Part shown: piece after piece, positions 1 to 10,358 of the stretch
Layout: every line of letters begins with the position of its first letter
How positions within the stretch are numbered: position 1 is the first letter of the stretch
Source: Populus alba
Taxonomy: Eukaryota; Streptophyta; Magnoliopsida; Malpighiales; Salicaceae
Reading direction: 5' to 3'
DNA length: 64,000 nt
Assembly (NCBI RefSeq): GCF_005239225.2
Contig: NC_133302.1
Location: forward strand, 9,953,991-10,017,990
Made by a program: the position numbers and the translations under genes
The notes under the pieces: generated by a model
The model's database searches: none
Seen by the model: the letters and a program-made list of their open reading frames with translations, nothing else
Told to the model about the DNA's origin: nothing

Positions 1-243
1 ACCCAACCTGTTGAAGCATGTAATTCAATTCCTGTTATTTTAGGATGTCCATTTCTTGCAACTTCTAATGCATTGATTAATTGTAGGAATGGACTGATGA
101 AGCTATCATTTGGAAACATGACATTGGAGATGAATATTTTCAACATTTACAAGCAACCTAGAGATGATAATGATTTACAAGAAATGGACTTTATTGAAAA
201 ATTAGTTCATGATCAATTTCAAACCACTTCCAGTGAAACTTAA
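1..243 (+). pseudogene. Aspartic protease C-terminal part of element A polyprotein
   Basis: Frame 1 reads without a break to TAA at 241-243. It contains the protease tail motif ILGCPFLATSNALINC, which corresponds to ILGRPFLATSNALINC in element E near 62500. The next coding block, starting around 227 in another frame, is the extreme end of reverse transcriptase, so the body of RT has been deleted between the two. The catalytic DLGAS segment lies upstream of the window. This is a dead fragment of a retrotransposon polyprotein. Confidence 0.85.
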
Positions 244-1996
244 AAGTTTGTTTACTTCTGCTCTTGTCATTCAACCTCCTGATTGGTCACTACCTTTTGA
301 AATAATGTGTGACGTTAGTGACTATGTCGTGGGTGCTGTCTTGGGCCAAAGAAAAGATAAGAAACCTTATGTGATTTACTATGCAAGTAAAACTTTAAAT
401 ACTGCTCAAATGAATTACACTACTACTGAAAAAGAAATACTTCCAGTAGTATTTGCATGTGACAAGTTCAGATCTTATCTTGTTGGCTCACCTATTGTTT
501 TTAGTGATCATTTAGCATTGAAATATCCTCTCTAAGAAAGATTTTAAGGCTAGATTGATGTGGTGGATTTTGTTACTTCAAGAATTTGATATCACAATCA
601 AAGACAAGAAAGGCACCGAAAATGTTGTTGTGGATCATTTGTCAAGATTGACAACCGGTTCGAGATCTGACATCACACCAATCGATAACTACTTTCCTGA
701 TGAATCTTTATTTTATGTCTCTACAATGCCTTGGTTTGCTAATATTGTTAATTTTCTTATTTTAGGACAATTGCCAGCTTATTGGAGTACCCAAGACAAA
801 AGAAAGTTCTTGAATGAAGTGAAGAACTTTTATTGGGATGACCCTTATTTATTCAAATATTGTCCTAATCAAATATTTCAAAGATGCATTCCTGACAATG
901 AGGTAAGTAATGTCATTAAATTTTGTCATTCTTAGGCATGTGGGGGTCATTTCTCATCAAGAAAGACAACTGTAAAAATCTTACAAAGTGGATTTTATTG
1001 GCCCACCATGTTCAAAGACTCGCATGCATTCTGTAAGACTTGTGAAAATTATCAAAAGTTGGGATCTATTTCGAAACTTCGCATGATGCCTTTAAATCCT
1101 ATTCTTGTCATTGAGATCTTTGACTGTTAGGGTACAGATTTCATGGGTCCATTTCCTCCATCATTTGGTTTCTTGTACATATTGGTCGTAGTAGATTATG
1201 TTTCAAAATGGATAGAGGCAATTCCAAGTCGAACCAATGATCACAAAATAGTGATAAAGTTTTTGAAAGAAAACATTTTAAGTCAATTTGGAATCCCTCG
1301 AGCCGTGATAAGTGATGGTGGAACACATTTCTGTAACAAGCCATTTGAGTCTTTAATGAAGAAATATGGAATCACACACAAAGTTGCCACCCCTTATCAC
1401 CCTCAAACGAGTGGACAGGTAGAACTTGCTAATAAGGAGATTAAACAGATCTTAGAAAAAACGGTGAACCCTAATCGGAAAGACTAGTCTTTAAGACTTA
1501 ATGATGCACTTTAGGCTTATCGAACTACATATAAAACATCATTAGGTATGTCACCTTATAGACCAGTATATGGAAAACCTTGTTACTTGCCTGTGGAAAT
1601 TGAACATAAAGCTTATTGGGCTAGTCAGTTGTGAAAATTGCAATTAAATGAGCTTGAGGAAATAAGAAATGATGCATATGACAATTTAAGAATTCATAAA
1701 ACAAGAATCAAAGAGTTTTATGACAAGAAAATACTAAGAAAAACATTCAATGTTGGTCAAAAAGTCTTTCTTTATAATTCTCGACTCCATTTATTTCCTA
1801 GAAAACTAAGATCAAGATGAAGCAGTCCTTTTATTGTGAAACATGTATATCCATATGGGGCCTGTGATATCGAAAATCCAAAGAATGGTAATGTTTTCAA
1901 GGTAAATGGCCATTGTTTTGAAAGTTTTTTTTTGATAATTTTTTCGGTTGAAAATGACTCTATTGAATTGGACGATCTTGTATATAAAGATTGATT
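227..1996 (+). pseudogene. RNase H and integrase remnant of element A
   Basis: Coding similarity runs through several frames. The RT tail and RNase H occupy 240-660 (IMCDVSDY with the catalytic Asp, YTTTEKE with the catalytic Glu, SDHLALKY with a further Asp, and [15 protein letters not shown]). The integrase zinc-binding segment is about 880-1060 (CHS, then FCKTCENY). The integrase core is 1130-1490: GTDFMGPF carries the first Asp, ISDGGTHF the second and [10 protein letters not shown] the Glu. The C-terminal DNA-binding tail is 1640-1960 ([17 protein letters not shown]). Stops interrupt it at 533, 933, 1128, 1485, 1513, 1633 and 1818. Most look like single G-to-A or C-to-T changes at Trp, Arg or Gln codons (for example DW to D-stop before SLRLNDAL). 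That pattern fits decay of methylated DNA rather than frameshifting. Confidence 0.9.
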
Positions 1997-2193
1997 CTTT
2001 TTCTCACATTGTTTTTGTGTGACTTTTGTTTTGTTAGCTTCTCTCACCACGGTCAAATGGCAGATAACAGTACTCCGTAACTCTTAAGTCGGTTCTTTCA
2101 GTTTCCTATGATAACTGATTTATGTGTATATATTTGTGCAATTCTTTTCTCTTTCTAATTTCTTTGAATCTCTCCCCCAATTCTCATTTGAAA

Positions 2194-2742
2194 ATGGACA
2201 CTACTCTTGAAAAATTGAAAAAGCATTTTCCCGCTCTGCCTCAGAATGCGATTACAAAAATTTACCGTGCTAGGTGTGAAAGATTGTGGTTGTTAATAAA
2301 TCATGAAATTCCTGAAGATATTCATTGGTTAATTGAAGCAAAGGTCCGATTATCAGGTAAGTCCTCAAATTCTTTCATTTCACACATGCTTGGAACAGGT
2401 AAAAGCATTTTTGCAAAGAAACGTCATGCAAAACAACTGAAAGTCTGTCAAAGATGTGCCAGATGGACTTGTAATGCGACATGTCGTTCTTTAAGAATGG
2501 TATCTGTAAACCGTGAAGATAAAATACAATTCATTAAGGATGGTCTGAGTAAGGGGTCTTTTGATAATCTTCTATTGACTCTTGAGACGCACCCTAGTGG
2601 AGATGTGCATCATGCAATTTATGATTTATGGCTATAATTCTATAGAGAACATGCTCGACTTAATCTTGAGAATCTCATTAAAAAAGACCCTGTTTGCTAG
2701 TTTTTAAGAAAACTGGATGGGAAGCCTATCCCCGACCCATAG
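2194..2742 (+). pseudogene. Accessory ORF of element A (uncharacterised, Cys-rich), interrupted by two stops
   Basis: The frame starts at MDTTLEKLKKHF and ends at TAG 2742 after GKPIPDP, spanning 549 nt. That is exactly the length of the uninterrupted homologue in element E (60822-61370). About 128 of the first 147 residues are identical by my count. Two in-frame stops (2635-2637 TAA and 2698-2700 TAG) replace what element E has as Gln codons, so both are C-to-T changes. A central Cys cluster, CQRCARWTCNATC, is fully conserved, followed by VNREDKIQFIKDGLS. I see no transmembrane segment, so it does not resemble the env-like ORF of Athila elements. Its position, in sense orientation between integrase and the 3' LTR, is typical of extra ORFs in Tat-like elements. 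I do not recognise the family. Confidence 0.75.
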
Positions 2743-2840
2743 AGGGCGTTTAAGCCGTTTTTGAACGTAAAAACAAGGAAAGATGTGAGCCACAATCACA
2801 ACTACCTGTACATACACATGCTTTTTTAAAATAAATAAAT

Positions 2841-2864
2841 AGAGAGAGAGAGAGTGTGTGTGTG
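2841..2864. repeat. (GA)n-(TG)n microsatellite at the junction of element A and the LOG fragment
   Basis: A short run of GA dinucleotides passes directly into TG dinucleotides. It marks where similarity to element E ends and the LOG-like sequence begins. Confidence 0.85.
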
Positions 2865-3141
2865 AGACTACGACTAGCCTACATATAGGTGGTATGATTG
2901 CATTTTCAATTTCTCATCTATGAATTCTTCCCTTCCTTCCCTTCATTTCTACTCAACCCATACATTCATCAAATACAGAAGTGTGTAGAAATGGCAGGTT
3001 CCTCAAATCATCACATAAACAATATTTGTGTTTTTGATGGATCCAGTACTAGGAAAGAAAGTTTTTAGAATCAGCAAATCATCTTGGTCAGGTACTAGCT
3101 GAGTAAAAGATTCATTTAGTGTATGGAGGAGGCAGCCTTGG
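2865..3141 (+). pseudogene. LOG-family (cytokinin riboside 5'-monophosphate phosphoribohydrolase) 5' region and exon 1 fragment
   Basis: LOG enzymes release active cytokinin bases from their ribotides and share an N-terminal ICVFCGSS motif and a LVYGGGSLGLMG motif. From ATG 2991 the sequence reads MAGSSNHHINNICVFDGSS, then TRKESF. After a one-base frameshift near 3066 it continues as LESANHLGQVLAE, an in-frame TAA, then KIHLVYGGGSLG. The Cys of CVFCGSS is Asp here. Coding similarity stops at 3141, exactly where an LTR end (TGACACG) begins. Upstream, 2865-2990 has a TATA-like stretch (ACATATAGG) and a CT-rich leader, so promoter and 5' UTR sequence may be included. The catalytic PGGYGT motif is absent. 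I found no further LOG exons in the window. It is a gene fragment, not a working gene. Confidence 0.75.
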
Positions 3142-3527
3142 TGACACGACCAAAAGATTGATGTCTTCTCCCAAGTACAGGAGTATCGAAGTAATAAATA
3201 ACCCGGTAAGGCTGAGATCGAAACACAGAGAGGTTAATTGTATAAATTATAAATAACAAGACGACAACGACAACAACAACAACAATAACAGTAACAATAA
3301 TATTAATAGTAATAGTAGCAGTAGTAGTAGTAATACTCAGTACGTGGCGTTGTTATACCTGAGAATGATCTAAAAGATCGGGTCACAGATTTCCAACCTA
3401 TATACTAAGTATATGAAAAGATCAAAAAGATATATTATATAATATAAACACATTTCTGATGCGAATGAACAAGGCAAGACCAACAATGTCAGGATCCTTG
3501 ATCAAACACAGAGCATACTTAACGTAC

Positions 3528-3578
<51 letters not shown>

Positions 3579-3957
3579 GTAGTAAAAAGAAGAGGAGAAA
3601 GAAATTAATGAGAAAGAAGAGGAGAACAGTGTTCAAGCTGCAGGACAGATTCAGACTTGAAAACGGCCTTATTAGATCTTGATGAAAACATGAAAGTTGT
3701 AGGCGTATGTCTTATTGAATTTGTTTAAAAATTTGAGGTCATTTGAACATCTAGAATTCGAGTTATGACCCAATTACCGAACAATGTTCTAGTTTGGATT
3801 GCACTAACATCTTTTTTCTAAGTTTGGCCCTCTATTTGTCCTTTCAATTTCCATACTTAAACTCATCAATCAATCCTTAGATTTATGTGATAGGCCTGCA
3901 TTTAAGATGAACATGTACCATATATTAAGGTATTTTATAGTATTAGACTTGTTATTA
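3142..3957 (-). repeat. Left arm of palindrome: internally deleted copy of the element A/E family LTR
   Basis: The arm starts with TGACACGACC, the outer LTR terminus also seen at 57724. It follows the LTR at 57724-59474: CCCGGTAAGG, AGAGGTTAATTG, CAA/TAG microsatellites, TACGTGGCGTTGTTA and AAAGATCGGGTCAC. About 1 kb is missing near 3600-3625 relative to the right arm. The arm ends near 3957 in GTTATTATAAAA, about 80 bp short of the expected inner LTR terminus. Reading as a retroelement LTR it is on the minus strand, with its 3' end at 3142. Confidence 0.85.
3529..3577. repeat. (TAA)n microsatellite inside the LTR arm
   Basis: About 16 consecutive AAT/TAA units. The corresponding place in the right arm (about 5343-5395) has a shorter TAC/TAT tract, so the tract has expanded in this copy. 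Confidence 0.9.
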
Positions 3958-5764
3958 TAAAATAACTCCTTAACTAAAACATGTTTTATAATAACAAGTC
4001 TAATACTATAAAATGCCTTAATATATGATAAATATTCATCTTAAATGCAAGCATATCACATAAATCAAAGGATTGATTGATGAATTCAACTACTGAAATT
4101 TGTGAAGACAAAGAGAGAGCCAAACTTAGAAAAGAGATGTTAGTGCAGTCCAAACTGGAACATTGTTCGGCAATTGGGTCATATCTCGAGTTCTAGATGT
4201 CCAAATGACCTTAATTTTCACACAGATTTAGTAAGACATAGGCCTACAACTTTCATGTTTTCATCAAGATCTAAGAAGGCCGTTTTCAAGTCCAAATTAT
4301 AGCAACAATGGAGAAGTCTGAATCTGTCCTGCAGCTTGAACACTGTTCAGTGTTTGGTCCATATCTGGAGTTGTAGAACTCCGAATGACCTCCATTTTTT
4401 TTCCTGAAAAGCTGAGTCAATTTCCTACAACTTTCATGTTTTCAAATGGACTCAGTTCTGATGCTAGCATTTTCGTTTTATTCAGACAAGAAGATAAGGA
4501 TTTTCACAAAGTCAAGAGTTAGCCACCCACTCAACAATTAGTCATCAAATTAATAATTCTGAATTTTGACTTATAAAAGAAGGCATTTGCCATGTATTTA
4601 GGGGCTTAGTTGTTCAGATCAAGTTCATGCTCTTTATTTCTCTCTATATTTTTTTTGTAATTCTTAAGTTTTGTTTTCATTAATATCTTGTGTATGTTTT
4701 TCATTTCCTTTCCTTTCATTAGTTAACTTGTATCTTATTTATGTTCTTGTTTTGTTTATTTATGTTTCTCTTCTTCATTATGTTTAGCTAAGTTTATTAT
4801 ATCAAGATGAAAAGGTTACACTAATGGTGTAAGAATAAGTATAGTGTAAACTCAACATGGACCTTAATGTTTAATATTAACATGTCTTATCTTTTTATCT
4901 TACTAATTCTTAATACCCTACTTGTTAAATGGTTAATCTAGATTTTGTGTTTATAATAATTTATACAATAAATGTTGACACTCTCATAGCCCCAGCCCAA
5001 CCGTATGGTATTACCTACACCTGGGCTATGAAAGGAACTTGATTTATTGTTAACATCAGTTAACATAATGAATTCCTAAAAATATTTAAAAGTTTGTTAT
5101 GTAAATAAAATAATTAATATGATCATGTTAATAATTTATAATGAGCTATTAATGACAAATCATCCGATTGGAACCTCCTCCGTGTGTGGTTTTCAAATTG
5201 AGTAATAAGAGTTTATATTATACTTGTTTGAAATATTATTGGTGGATCCTCTAACCTTGACATTTGTTTTTATCATTGTTTAATCTTTACATTAATCTTT
5301 CATCTCAAAGTTCTCATTAATTTCTTCCTCCTCTTCCTTTTTATTATTTTTACTACTACTACTACTAATATTATTATTATTAGTATTATTATATTTTATG
5401 TACGTTAAGTATGCTCTCTGTTTGATCAAGGATCCTGACATTGTTGGTTTTGTCTTGTTCATTCGCATCAGAAATCTGTTTATATTATATAATATATATT
5501 TTTGATCTTTTCATAAACTCAGTATATAGCCTAGAAACTTGTGACCCGATCTTTTTAGATCATTCTCAGGTATAACAACGCCACGTACTGAGTATTATTA
5601 TTATTACTATTAATATTATTGTTGTTGTTGTTGTTGTTGTTATCATCTTGTTATTTATAATTTATACAATTAACCTTCTATGGTTTGATCCCGGTCTTGC
5701 CGGGTTAGTTATTACTTGGACACTCCTGCATTTGGGAGAAGACATCAATCTTTTGGTAGTGTTA
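3958..5764 (+). repeat. Right arm of palindrome: near-complete copy of the element A/E family LTR
   Basis: This is the reverse complement of the left arm and of 57724-59474, and it retains the roughly 1 kb middle missing from the left arm. Shared landmarks include GTTCGGCAATTGGGTCATAT (4166), the GGGCTATGAAAG block (5023), GATCCTGACATTGTTGG (5431) and the CGCCACGTACTGAG block (5579). It ends in GGTAGTGTTA at 5764, where an intact LTR has GGTCGTGTCA. It begins with ATAACTCCTTAACTAAAACATG-like sequence, a little further in than the left arm. As an LTR it reads on the plus strand. It abuts a 5'-truncated LTR of element B. Confidence 0.85.
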
Positions 5765-6065
5765 GTATAGCAACAGAGGTGAGTTGTGGCAGAAGCATGG
5801 GCACATTGAGACACATGGATGTGGATCATGCTTTGTCGCCAAGTTGTTATAGAATAAGTCAAGTTTGTTTTAATTAGGTTGTTAGCAGATAATAAGGATT
5901 CCTTTCGAGAATCGCTAATTACTTTCCTACTTTCCAGCATTATTGTTATTCACTCATCTATATAAAGCCTAAGGGCATTCAATAAAGTATATCTAAGAAA
6001 TTATCCAAAGTTATTGTCCTCTTCTTTCTTGCTTCTTCTACTTCTTCCTAAATTTATACTCATCA
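5765..6065 (+). repeat. 5' LTR of element B (5'-truncated)
   Basis: It aligns with 10395-10754 from AGTATAGCAACAGAGG onward, ends in TACTCATCA, and is followed by the primer site. It contains a TATA-like CTATATAAAGCC at about 5958. Only one copy of the 68-bp block duplicated in the 3' LTR is present here. Confidence 0.9.
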
Positions 6066-6066
6066 G

Positions 6067-6083
6067 TGGTAGTAGAGCCAGGT
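6067..6083 (+). other. Primer binding site of element B (tRNA-iMet type, degenerate)
   Basis: TGGTAGTAGAGCCAGG directly follows the 5' LTR. It resembles the common plant primer site TGGTATCAGAGCC complementary to initiator tRNA-Met, with two changes. Confidence 0.75.
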
Positions 6084-6110
6084 TATCATAGACACTTGTG
6101 GAAAAAGCAA

Positions 6111-7404
6111 TGCCGAATTCCGCAACGAGGTCAATAAAGCCTTAACTAGGCATGAATCAAGTTTTGATCAAGTAAACTCTACTTTACAAGCAATGTTAAC
6201 TGAACTCCAAACCCTTCACACCATTCAAATTCTAAATCCTAACTCTCTTAAAATCAACTCATTCGCACCAAAAGGATCATCACAATTCCACACTTCCCAT
6301 TCTCTTAACACCACTGGTCAGCCGCATCCATAACTCAAGCTCTCCTTTCCACGTTTTGATGGTAATGATCCTACAGGTTAGGTGTATAAAGTAGAGCAAT
6401 ATTTTGATTTTCCGAACATTGTACCTCCTCAACAAGTCCAGTTAGCCTCTTTCCACTTAGATGGAATTGCCCTTCAATGGCATAGATGGCTGAACAAGTT
6501 TCGAGGACCCCTCATGTGGAGCGAGTTTGTCCAGGCAATTTTTCTATGCTTTGGACCCACAGAATACGAGGACCCATCAGAGTCACTCATGCGTCTCAAA
6601 CAAACCACCACTGTGGTAGCCTACCAAGAAGCCTTTGAAAGACTCTCCCATCAAGTTGATGACCTACCTGAAGGTTTCCTCATTGGATGTTTTGTTGCCG
6701 GTCTTCGAGGTGATATTCGTATCGATGTCAAGATCAAACAGCCTCATACATCGGCAGATGCAATCGGGGTTGCACAACTGCTTAAGGAGCACAATCTATT
6801 ACATAAGAAGGCTAGCCTTCCAACCTGATCATCACACACTATGCTGACGTCCAGGGTGCCCACCAATTCAGTAGCGAGAAACCTAAGACCACCACCATCA
6901 CAGCGAGCAACTCCTTCTCTAACATCATTTCGGAGGATAACCAATCAAGAAGCTAGGGAATAAAGGGAAAAAGGATTGTGTTACTATTGTGATGAGAAAT
7001 TCATTCCAGGCCATCGCTGCGAACGCCCACAACTGTTTATGATCGAAGACACTTCCCACATGAGCCTTGAGGAAGGCACTGATGATTCTTAAGAAATGAT
7101 GAATTATGAAGACATACCAGAAATCTCGTTTCATGCCATTGTTGGTGTCGAATGCCCCCAAACCTTACATGTGTTGGGAAATTTGAGGAACAAGAGTGTA
7201 ACAATGCTCATCGATGGAGGAAGCACTCACAACTTCATTGATCAAGCAGTGGTCTCTAAGTTTGGATTGCCAGTAAACCGCGGCAAACAGTTTCAGATCA
7301 TGGTTGCTAACCAGGAGAAGATTATCTGCAATGGTCTCACACTGAACATTCAAGGGCAAACCATCATTGCCAATTACTATATCTTTCCAGTCACCGCTTG
7401 TTAA
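6111..7404 (+). pseudogene. gag and protease of element B
   Basis: Gag similarity starts near 6111 (NAEFRNEVNKALTRHESS) and includes the typical gag core VEQYFDFPNIVPPQQ, then LDGIALQWHRWL and AYQEAFERLSHQVDDLPE. A zinc knuckle, CYYCDEKFIPGHRC, lies near 6980-7022 and would bind the RNA genome. Protease follows at about 7096-7404 with catalytic LIDGGSTHNF. Stops at 6330-6332, 6379-6381, 6826-6828, about 6960 and about 7090 break the frame. Several are CAA to TAA or TGG to TAG. The protease frame ends at a TAA (7402-7404) before the RT linker. Confidence 0.88.
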
Positions 7405-7630
7405 CTAGTGTTGGGTGTATAGTGGCTTGAAACCCTTGGCCCCATTAAAAGGGATTTCAAAAAGCTCATTATAAGCTACAAAAAGCAAGGAGAAACACAC
7501 ACCCTTCATGGACTAAGGCACACAAACGCAACTTTCACAGGCAAAGAGTTGTGGGGCTACATGGGATTGGCTTTTTCCTTCAATCATTCTCTCATATCCC
7601 AGTAATAACACTATAAACCACCCTCCTGAG

Positions 7631-10345
7631 ATGAATAACCTTCTTTCCAAATTCTCTCATGTGTTTGAACAGCCTACCAGTTTACCTCCCAAAAGATCCA
7701 ATGACCATCACATACCATTGCAACCAAATTCAGGACCAATAAATATTAGACCCTACCAATATCCCTATTACCAAAAAACCAAGATAGAGAGAATGGTGCG
7801 AGAACTTTTAAAGTCAGATTTGATAAGGCCAAGTAATAGTCCATTCTCATCACCTGTTTTACTGGTTAAAAAAGCAGATAGAGCTTGGCGATTTTATGTA
7901 GACTATCGCGCCTTGAATGAAATTACCATTAAAGATAAATATCCAATCCCAATGATCGATGAACTTTTGGATGAACTGCATAGATCCCGGTACTATTCCA
8001 AATTGGATCTATGGTCCGGCTATCATCAAATCTGGATACAAGAAGGCGACATCCCTAAGACAGCTTTTCGAACACATGAAGGGCATTTTTCATCACTATC
8101 TCCGAAAATTTATTTTGGTTTTCTTCGATGATTTTTTGGTATACTCTAAATCATGAGAAGACCATCTCACTCATTTGCAAACTGTTTTGTAAATTTTGGC
8201 AAACAATGAATTGTTTGCTAAAGAGTTCAAGTGTCGAATCGAAGTTACACAAGTCGACTACCTGGGCCATATCATTTCAGAAAAAGGTGTTTCCATTAAT
8301 CCCACCAAGATACAAACGGTCATTGAGTGGCCTACACCGACAACAACCAAGGGAGTCCACGGATTTTTGGGGTTGGCTGTGTATTATCGAAAATTCATTC
8401 GTCACTTTGGAAGTTTAGCAGCACCGTTTACCCGATTGCTGACCAAGGAAGGATTCCAATGCAATGAAGAGGTTGATATGGCTTTTAGAAGGTTGAAGGC
8501 AGCCTTAACTAATCCACCTATCCTACGCCTGCCAGATTTTTCTCAAAGCTTTATGATTGAATGTGACGCTAGTGGCATTGGAATTGGAGCAATTCTCTCC
8601 CAACAAGACCAACCAATGGCATATTTAAGTGAAGCATTGAAAGGTTCCTCCTTAACCTTATCCACTTATGAAAAACAGATTCTGGCCATCGTTAAAGCTA
8701 TTCAAAAATGGCGACCATATCTGCTTAGAAAACCATTCACGGTTCGCACAAATTAAAGGAGTCTCAAATATCTATTGGAGCAACGAATCACTACACCCGC
8801 ACAAGCACGTTGGCTATCTAAGATATTGGGATATGATTGTGTGATTAAGTACAAGAAGGGAACTGAAAACCAAGGAGCAGATTCATTGTCCAGGGTGGTG
8901 GAATTCCAGTTTTTATCTATCTCTACTACACGAGCAGACTGGTGGCTGGCCCTACAACAGGAAGTGCAGCAGGAACCATTTTATGCTAACTTCAAGTCAA
9001 CCAACCCATTCATGATCCAACAAGATGGAGTGTGGTTCAGGAAAGGTAAGGTCTTTTTAAGTCCTACTTCCTCTCCTTCCACAAATCTTAATCGACTGTC
9101 ATGCAACCCCTGTTGGTGGGCATTTTGGGTTCCATAAAACGCTCGCCCGTATAAAGCAAGATTTCTCTTGGCCAAATATGCACCATACAGTAAAAGAATT
9201 CTTGTAGCAATGTGAGAGGTGTCAACGTTTCAAAATTGATTGCATGAAACCAGCAGGGGTACTCCAACCTCTACCAGTACCAAGCCAAGTCTGGACGGAC
9301 ATCTCCATGGACTTCATTGAAGGATTACCCTCCTCTCATGGATATAGCTGCATTATGGTGGTTGTGGATCGCTTATCTAAGTATGCGCACCTCATTCCAT
9401 TGAAGCATCCCTATACAGCCATCACTGTTACCAAAGCTTCATCTCCAACATAGTTCAATTGCATGGCATTCCTACCTCTATTGTTAGTGACCGCGACAAG
9501 GTATTTCTCAGCACCTTATGGCAAACACTATTTCAATTCCAAGGCACTCAATTATGTATGAGCTCTACCTACCATCCTCAATCGGATGGCCAAACCGAAA
9601 TGGTTAACCGGGTCCTTGAACAATATTTATGTTGCTTTACAGGGGACCAACCACGAACCTGGTTTGACTGGGTTCCTAGGGCAAAATTCAGCTACAACAC
9701 CTATGTCCACTCTTCCACTAAGGTAATGCCATTTGAGGTGGTGTATGGTGTTCCACCTCCTAGCTTATTAACTCATGTTCCTAACACCTTTAAGGTTCAA
9801 GTAGTGGATGAGCACCTACGTGATCGAGATTATATTCTCCGTGAGCTATGAAGGAATCTTTTGCTCGCTCAAAATCGAATGAAATGTCAGGCTGATCAAC
9901 ATCGTCGGGATGTTTCCTTTGATATTGGTGACTATGTGTACCTAAAACTACAGCCTTACCGCCAGACTTCAGTAGCCTTTCGAAGCTCTATGAAACTGGC
10001 TCTGCGATTCTTTGGACCTTATCAGGTCATTACAAAAGTAGGATCAGTGTCCTACAGATTAGCGTTACCTTCAGATTCGCAAATTCGTAACGTATTTCAT
10101 GTCAGCTTGCTACGAAAATATTTGGGGTCCATTCCCCCTATAATTGCTCAGCTTCCTCTTGTTTCAAAGACTACAACTATCCTTCTGCAACTTGAAGTTA
10201 TCATTGACTGCCAGGTAATTCACAAAATATTGTCCTAAGACTGAAATTTTAGTTAAATGGGCAAGTGTACCAGTGGGAGATGCCACTTGGGAGGACGTAA
10301 GGCGATTTACCAAGACATACCCTACTTTTATCCTCGAGGACAAGG
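7631..10345 (+). pseudogene. RT, RNase H, integrase and chromodomain of element B
   Basis: RT starts at 7631 (NNLLSKFSHVFEQP) and includes FYVDYRALNEITIKDKYPIP and YSKLDLWSGYHQI. After THEGH (about 8085) roughly 25 residues before the catalytic motif are missing and the frame shifts. The active site then reads LVFFDDFLVYS (about 8115-8150). RNase H (8540-8920) has ECDASG and KKGTENQGADSLSRV. Integrase has the zinc-binding CERC near 9215 and catalytic residues in WTDISMDF, VSDRDKVF and SDGQTEMVNR. The C-terminal KWASVPVGDATWED near 10258-10300 is a chromodomain-like module, which in chromoviruses helps target integration to heterochromatin. Stops at 8153, 8754, 9136, 9207, 9451 and 9849 show it is inactive. 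Confidence 0.9.
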
Positions 10346-10351
10346 ATTGTT

Positions 10352-10358
10352 AAGGGGG
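10352..10358 (+). other. Polypurine tract of element B
   Basis: AAGGGGG lies immediately before the TG that opens the 3' LTR, in the standard position for priming plus-strand DNA synthesis. Confidence 0.8.

Larger units (their letters stand above)
1..2832 (+). mobile_element. Element A: 3' portion of an Athila/Tat-type Ty3/gypsy retrotransposon
   Basis: Reading along the + strand gives the end of an aspartic protease domain, the end of reverse transcriptase joined to RNase H, integrase (zinc finger, catalytic core, C-terminus) and then an accessory ORF. This order (PR-RT-RH-IN) defines Ty3/gypsy. Wording such as [10 protein letters not shown] and the domain arrangement fit the Athila/Tat group rather than the chromoviruses. 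The element matches element E (57724-64000, opposite strand) at protein level and through the 3' untranslated start. Similarity ends near 2832, where a GA/TG microsatellite and an unrelated LOG-like sequence begin, so its 3' untranslated region and 3' LTR are missing here. The 5' part lies outside the window. Confidence 0.9.

Noticed and set aside
3256..3345. CAA/TAG trinucleotide runs as a CRISPR-like or functional array
   Set aside because: They are microsatellites inside a plant LTR, also seen in the other family LTR copies.
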